A stretch of 64,000 nt of DNA, taken from assembly GCA_017849435.1 (NCBI GenBank), contig JAFIGY010000002.1, positions 310,001-374,000 of the forward strand, read 5' to 3'. This DNA is from Chitinophaga niabensis (GTDB lineage Bacteria; Bacteroidota; Bacteroidia; Chitinophagales; Chitinophagaceae). Below, one piece after another: positions 52,748 to 60,844 of the stretch; positions within the stretch are counted from its first letter, which is position 1; every line of letters starts with the position of its first letter. The position numbers were made by a program, and so were the translations under genes. The notes below the pieces were generated by a model. The model saw nothing but the letters and a program-made list of their open reading frames with translations, was not told the origin of the DNA and ran no database searches.

Positions 52748-52836
52748 ATTCTTTTATCTTTTTACATCCGCATATTCCCATTCCTGCCTGGAACTTTTTG
52801 CTAAATACTTGTTAACAACATTGCCCCGGGATTAAT

Positions 52837-52844
52837 TATTTTTG
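52837..52844 (+). promoter_or_regulatory. -7 promoter box of the MHS transporter gene
   Basis: TATTTTTG is an exact TAnnTTTG match. It ends only 4 bp before the ATG at 52849, so transcription may start at or in the start codon. Confidence 0.5.
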
Positions 52845-52848
52845 GAGT

Positions 52849-54150
52849 ATGACCTCTCATACCATCCCGCAAAATGCGTCCACCGCCTGGCGATTGAAAG
52901 CGATATTCACCGGATCCATCGGGAACCTGGTGGAGTGGTACGACTGGTACGCGTATGCAGCATTCGCACTTTACTTCGCACCGGTCTTTTTCCCGGAAGG
53001 AAATTCCACGGCCCAACTGTTGAGCACCGCCGCTATTTTCGCGGTCGGTTTTCTTATGCGGCCGATTGGAGGATGGCTCTTCGGCAGCATTGCGGACAGA
53101 CGCGGCCGCAAAACCGCCATGACGCTTTCTGTGTTGCTGATGTCATTCGGTTCGATGTTGATCGCGGTTACACCCTCCTACAGATCGATTGGATTGTTGG
53201 CGCCGGCATTGCTGCTGGGCGCGCGACTCATGCAGGGCCTAAGCGTAGGAGGGGAGTACGGCACATCCGCCACTTATCTTAGTGAAGTGGCTACGCCGGA
53301 GCGCAGAGGATTTTTTTCCAGTTTTCAATATGTGACGATGATCGGCGGTCAGCTGATCGCATTGGGGATACAGCTTTTGTTACAACGGGTTTTTCTCACG
53401 CCGGAACAATTAGGCGACTGGGGATGGAGGATCCCTTTCGTCATCGGTGCATTACTTGCCTTCGCTGCTTTGTACCTGCGAAGGAACATGCAGGAGTCTG
53501 TTTCACTCGAGGATCAAAAGAAGGAACGGGGATCTGTGATGGTGCTGATCCAAGAGCACCCGAAAGCGGTGTTGACGGTAGTAGGACTTACCCTCGGCGG
53601 CACCCTCGCGTTTTATACCTACACCACCTACATGCAAAAATTCCTGGTGAACACCGTGAAGCTCTCAAAAGAACATTCTACGATGATCTCTTTCGTGCTG
53701 ATGCTGATCTATGCCGCTGTACAGCCGGCCTTCGGCTGGTTGTCAGACAAGATCGGCCGAAAACCGCTGCTGATAGGCTTTGGCGTATTGGGTACATTGT
53801 TCACGGTTCCTATTCTCACTGCTGTAAGTCATGCTGCTTCTGCCTGGACTGCTTTTTTTCTCATTCTCGCCGCACTGATGATCGTAAGTGGCTATACCTC
53901 TATCAATGCTGTAGTGAAAGCGGAATTATTTCCCGCAGAAGTGCGCGCGCTGGGTGTTGGATTGCCCTACGCCTTAACGGTGGCCCTGTTTGGAGGAACG
54001 GCCGAACCGCTTGCGCTCTACTTTAAAAAGATCGGCCATGAACCGCTGTACTACTGGTATGTGACGATCTGTATATCTGTATCGCTGCTGGTTTATATTA
54101 CAGCGAAAGACAGTCGCAAGAATTCGTTCATGGATAAAGAACAACTATAA
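52849..54150 (+). CDS. MFS transporter, MHS (alpha-ketoglutarate/proline symporter-like) family
   Basis: 433 residues with twelve predicted helices. GNLVEWYDWYAYAAFALYFAP and GSIADRRGRKTAM mark the metabolite:H+ symporter family (KgtP, ProP, ShiA group). RLMQGLSVGGEYGTSATYLSE is the conserved loop. The substrate cannot be named, an organic acid being the usual. It follows the sugar oxidoreductase operon but has its own promoter. The gap to the next gene contains an open frame continuing past its stop. Confidence 0.93.
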   Translation: MTSHTIPQNASTAWRLKAIFTGSIGNLVEWYDWYAYAAFALYFAPVFFPEGNSTAQLLSTAAIFAVGFLMRPIGGWLFGSIADRRGRKTAMTLSVLLMSFGSMLIAVTPSYRSIGLLAPALLLGARLMQGLSVGGEYGTSATYLSEVATPERRGFFSSFQYVTMIGGQLIALGIQLLLQRVFLTPEQLGDWGWRIPFVIGALLAFAALYLRRNMQESVSLEDQKKERGSVMVLIQEHPKAVLTVVGLTLGGTLAFYTYTTYMQKFLVNTVKLSKEHSTMISFVLMLIYAAVQPAFGWLSDKIGRKPLLIGFGVLGTLFTVPILTAVSHAASAWTAFFLILAALMIVSGYTSINAVVKAELFPAEVRALGVGLPYALTVALFGGTAEPLALYFKKIGHEPLYYWYVTICISVSLLVYITAKDSRKNSFMDKEQL

Positions 54151-54204
54151 AACACCCGACAATGCTGGCTTTTCGGCGCGGGATTTTATCTGGAAAATCG
54201 ATGG

Positions 54205-54315
54205 ATGACCTTCTGGAGCGTCATTAATTTTCTTGCAGGCGTTTTGATCCATTGGTGGCTCTTGCGGTATCTTTCCCGTGAAAGCCGTGTAACAGCGCAA
54301 CCTGAATTTATGTAA
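54205..54315 (+). CDS. Possible 36-residue membrane peptide
   Basis: Open in the same frame as the MHS transporter, directly after its TAA. An ATG at 54205 gives MTFWSVINFLAGVLIHWWLL, one membrane helix with a basic end (RYLSRESR). Without the stop at 54148-54150 the frame would add 54 residues to the transporter. Either a small membrane protein gene or a fragment left by a mutation. A -7-like TAATTTTA overlaps its stop. Confidence 0.3.
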   Translation: MTFWSVINFLAGVLIHWWLLRYLSRESRVTAQPEFM

Positions 54316-54326
54316 TTTTACAGGAT

Positions 54327-54860
54327 ATGTACTTCTACATCAAGGCCCTCCATATCATCTTCATCGTTACCTGGTTCGCGGGACTTTTTTACATGGTTCG
54401 CCTTTTTGTGTATTATACGGAAGCGCAGGATGCGGAAGAGCCGCGGAAGAGCATCCTCCAGGATCAGTTCAGGATCATGATGAAAAGGCTCTGGCTCGGG
54501 ATCACCTGGCCATCCGCCATACTAACCCTGATCTTCGGTCCCTGGATGTTGATCCTTTACGGCAGTGTTCCTTTGTGGTTGTGGATAAAGCTGGCTTTTG
54601 TATTGGGGTTGTACATTTATCATTTTCTGCTGCACGATATTTATAAAGGATTGATGAAGGGCAATATCCGTTATACTTCTACGCAGCTAAGGATCTGGAA
54701 TGAAGTGGCCACACTTTTACTGGTAGCGATCGTTTTCCTCGTGGTATTGAAAAGCTTGCTGAGCATGGTTTGGGCGATCATCGGCCTGATTATTTTCGCG
54801 GTGGTACTTCTTATCGCGATCAAAGTTTACAAATCCATCCGCGAAAAAAAATCCCGTTAA
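54327..54860 (+). CDS. hemJ: Protoporphyrinogen oxidase HemJ
   Basis: 177 residues with four membrane helices. ALHIIFIVTWFAGLFYMVRLFVYY (near residues 7-30) carries the HemJ histidine and the hallmark of the family. GITWPSAILTLIFGPWML and IYHFLLHDIYKG follow, the latter with further haem-coordinating histidines. HemJ oxidises protoporphyrinogen IX to protoporphyrin IX in haem synthesis. The C-terminal basic tail (KVYKSIREKKSR) is cytoplasmic. It is convergent with the anti-sigma gene, overlapping it by 4 bp. Confidence 0.9.
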   Translation: MYFYIKALHIIFIVTWFAGLFYMVRLFVYYTEAQDAEEPRKSILQDQFRIMMKRLWLGITWPSAILTLIFGPWMLILYGSVPLWLWIKLAFVLGLYIYHFLLHDIYKGLMKGNIRYTSTQLRIWNEVATLLLVAIVFLVVLKSLLSMVWAIIGLIIFAVVLLIAIKVYKSIREKKSR

Positions 54861-56053
54861 TCTTTTTTACCCATTGTCAGCTGCAGGTTTATGCCTGCTG
54901 AATATAAACGTACTTTCCCCTGACCAACACCTCCAAGCGGCACTTTCACGTAAGGCTGCAACCCCCATTTCAATCTTCCCGTTGTTTTCTTTTCCCAGTT
55001 CACCCCGAGATTCAGCACAGAGAAGTAATGCTGGTTCTCATTGTTGTATTCTCTTGAGCGTTTAACATCGTTCGGATAATAGTATTCATATTTTTCCTTC
55101 ACCATGAAATAAGACGATGCGCCTGCCATCACGCTCCAGGTGCTGCGTGGATGTTCTGCAAAGGTATAATGCACATTGAGCGGAACATCCAGTACATTAC
55201 AATTTGCATCGATCTTCGTGAAGTTCACGGGGTAGGGAGTGCTGTAGTCTGTTGAAGTAGCTCCGTATATTTTTTTCGTATAGACGGCACCGGTACTCAG
55301 GTACCATTTGTTATTGATGTGGTAACGCAACAAAATACCTGCTCCCATACCAATCCTTCCCATTTTAAGAGAAGAAGCAATGTTAAAATCCGGGCCCAGT
55401 GTAATTCCGCCATCAAATCCCTTGCGCTGCGGCTTCTTTATTTTCCGTTCGGTTTTTAGCGCATCCGTTTGTTGTTTTGAAAGAGAATCCACGATGGCGT
55501 TTACAGGTTGATCTTTTTTCACCGGCAGCGGGTTTGTTTGCGCTGGTACGGAAGTGACCTTATTATCAACTGGCATTTTTTTATCGACAGCATCGAAAGC
55601 CGGTGCTTTGTTTACTGTGATTTTCTCTGCCGCGGGGTGCTTTGTTGATCCTAAGAAAGGAACTGGTTCATTGGCTTTTTGACTGATTGTTTTTACCGGT
55701 GATCGCTGTTCATTTTTATTCTCTGTTGCGGATTGTGTTGCTCTTTCAAGAGGTGTAATTTTACTGGATACTTTCTGTTGGGAGGAGGATGAGCTGTTAT
55801 TACTATCTTTAGCGATCACACGTTCTTCTTTCGCAACAGGTACAATCTTATCCTGTGTACGATTCGCCAGCCACCACCAGCTTCCTGCTCCGGTGAACAG
55901 CAACAGCAGTCCTCCAACCCACCACCATAAAACAGGGCGGCGCCGGTCGGAATCATCCAGCCGCTTTTTCATTTTTTCCCAGGCATCGGGATCGAAAGGA
56001 GGCTCTGCTTCCTGCAGCTTTTTACGGATAATATTTTCAAACTGTTCACTCAT
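54857..56053 (-). CDS. Anti-sigma-like protein with C-terminal outer-membrane-barrel-like domain
   Basis: 398 residues. The first 40 residues (IIRKKLQEAEPPFDPDAWEKMKKRL) resemble a cytoplasmic anti-sigma head, followed by one membrane helix (about 41-63, WWWVGGLLLLFTGAGSWW). A low-complexity Lys/Ser/Gln-rich region runs to about 220, and the remainder is a barrel-like domain of strands (GFDGGITLGPDFNIAS, GMGAGILLRYHINNKWYLSTGAVY) ending in LQLTMGKKD. An inner-membrane helix and an outer-membrane barrel-like domain in one chain is odd; the latter may be a soluble periplasmic relative. Overlaps the ECF sigma gene by 4 bp. Confidence 0.78.
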   Translation of the reverse strand: MSEQFENIIRKKLQEAEPPFDPDAWEKMKKRLDDSDRRRPVLWWWVGGLLLLFTGAGSWWWLANRTQDKIVPVAKEERVIAKDSNNSSSSSQQKVSSKITPLERATQSATENKNEQRSPVKTISQKANEPVPFLGSTKHPAAEKITVNKAPAFDAVDKKMPVDNKVTSVPAQTNPLPVKKDQPVNAIVDSLSKQQTDALKTERKIKKPQRKGFDGGITLGPDFNIASSLKMGRIGMGAGILLRYHINNKWYLSTGAVYTKKIYGATSTDYSTPYPVNFTKIDANCNVLDVPLNVHYTFAEHPRSTWSVMAGASSYFMVKEKYEYYYPNDVKRSREYNNENQHYFSVLNLGVNWEKKTTGRLKWGLQPYVKVPLGGVGQGKVRLYSAGINLQLTMGKKD

Positions 56054-56643
56054 GACTGCATGGTTGCTCCGATTCTGCCGGTATCATTGTTATCATTGTT
56101 CTGATTATTTATAGTTGAAAGTGCCGCGATCTTTTCTTTGAGAATTCGTTTTGCTTTGAACAAATTGGATTTGGATGTGCCTTCGGAAATGCCGAGCATC
56201 TCGGCTATTTCCTGATGCTGAAATCCTTCCATCACGTATAGGTTGAAAACTGTTTTGTAAGCAGGAGGTAAATGCTGAACAAGTTGCAGTATCTCATCGT
56301 AAGAGAGTTTGTCCAGAGCTTTTTCATCGGAAACACCGAGATCATAAGCCTTGGTGATATCTTCCGAGAATGAAATTTTTTTCTTGCTTCGCAGATGATC
56401 GATAGCCGTGTTTGCCATGATCTTACTAAGCCAGCTTTTAAACGGTCGGGATGGATCGTATGAATGAATGTGGTAGAATATTTTCAAAAACCCGTCATTT
56501 AATATTTCAATCGCCTCACTTTTATTATTGGCGTAACGCAAACAGATAGCCATGGCATACCCGAAGAACTGCCGGTAAAGTGCCTCCTGGCTGCTGCGTT
56601 TCCACTGCCTGCAACCATCGATGATATCTGATATGTCCTGCAC
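56050..56643 (-). CDS. ECF-subfamily RNA polymerase sigma factor
   Basis: 197 residues. Region 2 is DPSRPFKSWLSKIMANTAIDHLR with upstream ICLRYANNKSEAIEILNDGFLKIF. Region 4 is LVQHLPPAYKTVFNLYVMEGFQHQEIAEMLGISEGTSKSNL. These are typical of Bacteroidota ECF factors paired with membrane anti-sigmas. Coupled by a 4-bp overlap to the anti-sigma-like gene. An inverted repeat lies in its leader (56661-56698). Confidence 0.93.
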   Translation of the reverse strand: MQDISDIIDGCRQWKRSSQEALYRQFFGYAMAICLRYANNKSEAIEILNDGFLKIFYHIHSYDPSRPFKSWLSKIMANTAIDHLRSKKKISFSEDITKAYDLGVSDEKALDKLSYDEILQLVQHLPPAYKTVFNLYVMEGFQHQEIAEMLGISEGTSKSNLFKAKRILKEKIAALSTINNQNNDNNDTGRIGATMQS

Positions 56644-56660
56644 AGTTTTGTTACTACCTT

Positions 56661-56698
56661 AACTTATGAGGCAAACAAATATCTGCCTCTTATAAGTT
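56661..56698. repeat. Imperfect inverted repeat upstream of the ECF sigma gene
   Basis: AACTTATGAGGCA (56661-56673) pairs with TGCCTCTTATAAGTT (56684-56698) with a 2-base insertion. It is 18 bp upstream of the sigma start on the minus strand, so it could be an operator or an RNA hairpin in the leader. Confidence 0.5.
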
Positions 56699-57006
56699 AC
56701 TGAATCTTTTTTTAAACGCCTTTGACTCCATTCACTTTTCACTTTCTTTTTACGAGGATGTGGTAAATGGGGTTGCCTTTCCATTCACTTTTTCGGGTCG
56801 GAATGAAAAATGAAGGCTTCAAAACACCTTTTTTCATCTTCCTCTTCAAAAACCCGCTTTTCAGGCGATTTTTCCGCCTTTTTCTTTTTTTGATACTGCT
56901 ATTCCAGTGATACGACGATCGTTGAAATTTGAGGGGCTGATTTTTTAGGTTTTTTTGCTGAAAATCAATGTTTTAAGCTTCTATCGGTTTTTTCGGGGTA
57001 AAAAGA
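56699..57006. other. Intergenic region between the sigma factor and mnmG
   Basis: AT-rich, with no gene recognised. It has long T- and A-runs (for example near 56870-56960). No TAnnTTTG box for the sigma gene was found, which would fit self-activation by the ECF factor from a non-standard promoter. Confidence 0.4.
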
Positions 57007-57034
57007 AAAAGACACCCGGTTTTGGATGTCTTTT
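57007..57034 (-). terminator. Intrinsic terminator of mnmG
   Basis: AAAAGACACCC pairs with GGATGTCTTTT (one mismatch) around GGTTTT. On the minus strand a T-rich tract (TTTTTCTTTTT) follows, about 25 bp past the mnmG stop. Confidence 0.7.
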
Positions 57035-57058
57035 CTTGTATAGATATTTTTTCTTTCT

Positions 57059-58927
57059 CTAACGTCCCATGTAAACCATGAGTATTTGCACATCGCTCGG
57101 ATTCACTCCGCTGATCCGGCTGGCTTGTCCCAAAGTACGTGGTTTGATTCGCGTGAATTTCTGCCGCGCTTCATTGGAAAGTGAAACGAGTTTCGTATAA
57201 TCAAAAGTTTCCGGGATCACGAGATCTTCCAGCTGGCTCATTTTTTTCACCAACTCATTTTCTTTTTCGATATACACATCGTACTTCACCTGTATCTCTA
57301 CCTGTTCCAATACTTCCCGGCTATATTTTGAAAGCGCGTTTGCCACTTTAGGGAGATTGTTTTTCATAGACATGATATCCAAACCCGGGCGAAGCAACAC
57401 CTGATGTGCTCTTTGTTTTTGTGTCAGTGGAGCAGATCCGTTCGCCTCCAGCCAGGCATTTGTTTCCTCCGGCTCAAGGGAAAGTTCTTTCAGGATCGTT
57501 TTTACCGTTTCCACACCTCCAAGTTTCTCCGCTGTTTTTCCCATTCTTTCTTCTGAAGCAAGACCGAGTCTGTAGCTTCTTTCCGTTAAACGGAGATCAG
57601 CATTGTCCTGACGCAGCAATGTTCTGAATTCCGCGCGGGAAGTGAACATGCGGTAAGGTTCGTCCGTTCCTTTGTTGATCAGGTCATCGATCAGCACACC
57701 GATGTAGGCTTCACTACGTTTCAGGACGAGGGGTTCCTGTTCCCTTACTTTCAAATGTGCATTGATCCCGGCCATCAAACCCTGGCAGGCAGCTTCTTCA
57801 TACCCGGTAGTTCCATTGATCTGGCCTGCAAAAAAGAGGTTAGATACTTGCTTCGTTTCCAAAGAAAACTGCAGCTGGGTAGGGGGGAAGTAGTCATATT
57901 CGATCGCATACCCGGGCCGGAACATCCTGGCGTTCTCAAAACCGGGTACAAGGCGAAGGGCTTTTTGTTGTACATCTTCAGGGAGGGACGTAGAAAATCC
58001 ATTCACATAGATTTCCACCGTATTCCATCCTTCCGGCTCTACGAACAGCTGATGCCGCTCTCTTTCCGCAAAACGGTTGATCTTATCTTCAATACTCGGG
58101 CAATAACGGGGTCCCACTCCCTGTATCCGACCCTGGAACATGGGGGACCGGTCAAAACCCGTACGAAGAATCTCATGTACCTGCTCACTTGTATAGGTAA
58201 TGAAACAACTTCTTTGTTGCTCCGGTTTTATCTTCTCCACATCCATATATGAGAAGCCGGTAATTTCTTCGTCTCCTTTTTGTTCCTCCATTTTGGAATA
58301 ATCCAGGCTCCTTCCATCAATACGGGGTGGGGTTCCTGTTTTGAGACGATCGCTTTCAAAGCCCAGGGAAACGAGTTGTTCTGTTATTCCCGTTGCCGCT
58401 TTTTCTGCCACCCGGCCTCCGCCAAACTGTTTATCTCCGATGTGAATCACTCCATTCAGGAAGGTTCCGTTTGTCAACACCACTGCTTTTGCCTGTATCT
58501 CATGCCCCAACCCGGTGATCACCCCGTGGCAAACACCGTTTTTTATGAGTAGTCCTTTCACCATATCCTGGTAAAAATCCACATTCGGGGTATTTTCCAG
58601 GGCTTCCCGCCACTTAGCCGCGAAAAGCATACGGTCGTTCTGGGTACGTGGACTCCACATAGCGGGACCTTTACTCCTGTTCAGCATCCGGAACTGGATC
58701 ATGGATTGATCCGTAACGATCCCGGAATATCCCCCGAGAGCATCTATTTCACGAACAATCTGGCCTTTTGCAATACCTCCCATGGCCGGGTTACAGCTCA
58801 TTTGGGCTATCGTCTGCATATTCATTGTCACCAGCAGAACTTTTGACCCCATATTTGCTGCAGCGGCAGCCGCCTCGCATCCTGCGTGTCCGGCACCAAC
58901 AACAATAACATCGTAAGATGGAAACAT
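57059..58927 (-). CDS. mnmG: tRNA uridine-5-carboxymethylaminomethyl modification enzyme MnmG
   Basis: 622 residues from the ATG at 58927 (MFPSYDVIVVGAGHAGCEAA). The frame stays open to 59023 but that part translates a parS site (the telltale FHVEH) and is not protein. Key motifs: GAGHAGCE for FAD, CNPAMGGIAKGQIVREIDALGG, GGRVAEKAATGITE, TGTPPRIDG and EAACQGLMAGINA. With MnmE it installs the cmnm5 group at U34. mnmG (gidA) is often near the replication origin, which fits the rest of this end of the window. Confidence 0.97.
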   Translation of the reverse strand: MFPSYDVIVVGAGHAGCEAAAAAANMGSKVLLVTMNMQTIAQMSCNPAMGGIAKGQIVREIDALGGYSGIVTDQSMIQFRMLNRSKGPAMWSPRTQNDRMLFAAKWREALENTPNVDFYQDMVKGLLIKNGVCHGVITGLGHEIQAKAVVLTNGTFLNGVIHIGDKQFGGGRVAEKAATGITEQLVSLGFESDRLKTGTPPRIDGRSLDYSKMEEQKGDEEITGFSYMDVEKIKPEQQRSCFITYTSEQVHEILRTGFDRSPMFQGRIQGVGPRYCPSIEDKINRFAERERHQLFVEPEGWNTVEIYVNGFSTSLPEDVQQKALRLVPGFENARMFRPGYAIEYDYFPPTQLQFSLETKQVSNLFFAGQINGTTGYEEAACQGLMAGINAHLKVREQEPLVLKRSEAYIGVLIDDLINKGTDEPYRMFTSRAEFRTLLRQDNADLRLTERSYRLGLASEERMGKTAEKLGGVETVKTILKELSLEPEETNAWLEANGSAPLTQKQRAHQVLLRPGLDIMSMKNNLPKVANALSKYSREVLEQVEIQVKYDVYIEKENELVKKMSQLEDLVIPETFDYTKLVSLSNEARQKFTRIKPRTLGQASRISGVNPSDVQILMVYMGR

Positions 58928-58994
58928 ACTTGAATTTTGAAAGTGCAAAGTTAAGTATAAAAGAGGTTTGGTAGGGAGAAAGAAAGCGGGGAGA

Positions 58995-59010
58995 TGTTCC
59001 ACGTGGAACA
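58995..59010. promoter_or_regulatory. parS: parS site 1
   Basis: TGTTCCACGTGGAACA, a perfect 16-bp palindrome identical to a known ParB binding site form (extended to 20 bp, 58993-59012). Lies between mnmG and ybeY, 67 bp upstream of the mnmG start. Confidence 0.93.
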
Positions 59011-59208
59011 TCGAATTAAGCACGAAGTATGCGAAGTATTCAAAAAGGAATATGAACCTTCATGCGAGTATCTAATGGGATAAGAATCTGCTAAACGATC
59101 AAAGGAGATTCGAGACAGAGGCGCTTGCACATCAAGTAGACATTAATCAAACTGGAAACCTTAAGAGGAAGCTATGAACTTAAACGAATTCCCCATCGAA
59201 AACCCGAA

Positions 59209-59224
59209 TGTTCCACGTGGAACA
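59209..59224. promoter_or_regulatory. parS: parS site 2
   Basis: The same 16-bp palindrome TGTTCCACGTGGAACA, extended to 22 bp (59206-59227). It is 214 bp from site 1 and ends 8 bp before the ybeY stop. Between the two sites I recognise no gene. Confidence 0.93.
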
Positions 59225-59231
59225 TTCCTTC

Positions 59232-59657
59232 TTACTCCTCAAAGTATCGTTTCAAATATTCATCTTCCTTCTCCCTCATTAATTGTTCCTCCTTCTTTGT
59301 CTTATCTTTATACCCACACAAGTGCAAAGCACCGTGGAAAATAACCCGGTGTAACTCATAATTGATGGTCACACCAAAAAGTGCGGCATTCTCTTTCACC
59401 CGGTCAATACTAATATAAATCTCTCCCTCTGTCACTTCCGGATCATCGGAAAGTTCAAAGGTGACGATATCCGTATAAGTATCATGCTGAAGAAATTCCT
59501 GATTGATCTGCAAAAGGTATTCATCGGTGCAAAAAACGTATTGAAGGTTATGTAAACCCTGTTCCTCCCGTTCAAACAATTCCTCAACGAACCCTTTTAA
59601 CCGGGTCCTGTTCTTTAACCCTACCTTTACTTCATGTTCCGAAAATTGTACTGCCAT
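59232..59657 (-). CDS. ybeY: Endoribonuclease YbeY
   Basis: 141 residues. The metal site reads HGALHLCGYKDKTK: His108, His112 and, in place of the usual third histidine, Asp118, which I have seen in Bacteroidota homologues. The preceding VTFELSDDPEVTEGEIYISIDR is the conserved core. YbeY matures rRNA 3' ends and takes part in ribosome quality control. It is followed by parS site 2 and then mnmG. Confidence 0.94.
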   Translation of the reverse strand: MAVQFSEHEVKVGLKNRTRLKGFVEELFEREEQGLHNLQYVFCTDEYLLQINQEFLQHDTYTDIVTFELSDDPEVTEGEIYISIDRVKENAALFGVTINYELHRVIFHGALHLCGYKDKTKKEEQLMREKEDEYLKRYFEE

Positions 59658-59789
59658 ATTGTAAAATTATAGTGAAAATTCGGATCGTTCATCCTCATTT
59701 TTTGCATATTGCGCTTTGTGCGATACCTTTGTTCTGTTATAGCTGGGGCCTTGGTCACAGATTGGTTTTAACTCGCTCAACATATATTT

Positions 59790-60032
59790 ATGATCAAACT
59801 TTCTTCCCTTACGATCGGTAAAAGTGCAGTGATCCGGGAATTTGAAAAAAGCGATATACACATCAAACTTATGGAAATGGGTTGTGTTCCGGGAGAAACA
59901 GTTAAAATAGAAAAGATCGCTCCCCTCGGTGATCCTATCTGTATCATTGTTGCCGGATACAATTTATCCCTTCGAAAAACAGAAGCAGATCATATCTGGG
60001 TAGAAGAGATTGCGGCAGAAGTCAGCAAATAA
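59790..60032 (+). CDS. feoA: FeoA-domain protein
   Basis: 80 residues. MIKLSSLTIGKSAVIREFEKSD and LMEMGCVPGETVKIEKIAPLGDP are the SH3-like FeoA fold. FeoA normally sits directly beside FeoB and helps ferrous iron uptake; here it stands alone, about 27 kb from feoB. It has its own terminator. No exact -7 box was found in the upstream 130 bp. Confidence 0.92.
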   Translation: MIKLSSLTIGKSAVIREFEKSDIHIKLMEMGCVPGETVKIEKIAPLGDPICIIVAGYNLSLRKTEADHIWVEEIAAEVSK

Positions 60033-60040
60033 TTAATCAG

Positions 60041-60067
60041 AAAGATGCTCCGGCATCTTTTTTTATT
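60041..60067 (+). terminator. Intrinsic terminator of feoA
   Basis: AAAGATGC and GCATCTTT form an 8-bp stem around TCCG, followed by T-rich TTTTATTT. It also lies across the 3' end of the convergent hydrolase gene. Confidence 0.8.
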
Positions 60068-60728
60068 TATCATCTTTTCCAAACCATTCCATAATAGGGT
60101 CTATCCAAACACTTCTTCCTTTATAAAAGAAACCATGGCTTAACCCCGTACTCAATTCTACTTCCCGGAAATCCTTTCCCGGCCGACCCTCAAATATTCT
60201 TCTGCAACTGATGGTTGCATCAGAAGTTTCTATGATGGAAAGAAACTTCCCTGAAAGATGGAGTCCCTCATATTCTTTATATGTATCCGGCCAACAACCG
60301 CCCATCATCACGTAATGCATTTCCTTATCTCCCAGTTTCCCGGCAACATGCAGAACAATGTTCCACCCGGCAGAAGCTCCAATCAATAGTATATGCCGGC
60401 TCTCCACTCCGGCTTTCAACAAGGTATCCAGCTGTTTCACGATCTTATCCGCATACACCGTATCCGGAACACGTTGGTCCCTGATCTCGCTGATCACATG
60501 AAAGCCTCTTTGCCGCAGGGAGTCCAGGATATTCGAATATTCGTAACGCCCCCACTTACGTGCCGCTGGATTGACAGCATTATCGCCATACCTGGAGACC
60601 ACTGCGCCATGCAGGTAGAATAAATACTTCCCCTCACGATCTATCTTCTCCGGAACCCCTCTACCCACCGTCTGCCCCATCCCCATCAAACAACTCATCA
60701 CCAGAAAAAAGGTCAAAACTACTTTCAT
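60063..60728 (-). CDS. Alpha/beta-hydrolase-like exported protein
   Basis: 221 residues with signal peptide MKVVLTFFLVMSCLMGMGQ. LFYLHGAVVS is the oxyanion-region HGA motif and LIGASAGWNIVLHVAG the nucleophile elbow (GASAG). An acidic residue and histidine (GLSHGF) follow, in the order of an alpha/beta hydrolase. Substrate unknown. It is convergent with feoA across the terminator and overlaps it slightly in the 3' region. Confidence 0.82.
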   Translation of the reverse strand: MKVVLTFFLVMSCLMGMGQTVGRGVPEKIDREGKYLFYLHGAVVSRYGDNAVNPAARKWGRYEYSNILDSLRQRGFHVISEIRDQRVPDTVYADKIVKQLDTLLKAGVESRHILLIGASAGWNIVLHVAGKLGDKEMHYVMMGGCWPDTYKEYEGLHLSGKFLSIIETSDATISCRRIFEGRPGKDFREVELSTGLSHGFFYKGRSVWIDPIMEWFGKDDK

Positions 60729-60785
60729 ATAACATTAATTATATGGTTATCAAAATTATATATAGTTAAAATATAGGTAACACAT

Positions 60786-60819
60786 ATAAAAATAAAAGGG
60801 CTGCCTCCCCGGCAACCCT
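60786..60819 (-). terminator. Intrinsic terminator of nadA
   Basis: AGGGCTGCC (60797-60805) pairs with GGCAACCCT (60811-60819) with one wobble around TCCCC. On the minus strand a TTTTATTTTTAT tract follows. Confidence 0.75.
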
Positions 60820-60844
60820 CTCCATTCCTTTTTGACAACAAATG

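Noticed and set aside
58928-59023. Longer MnmG start
   Set aside because: The added residues include FHVEH, the translation of a parS palindrome, and precede the normal FAD motif start.
59166-59240. Short plus-strand frame starting MNLNEFPIENPNVPRG
   Set aside because: NVPRGTF is the usual chance translation of a parS site; no family features.
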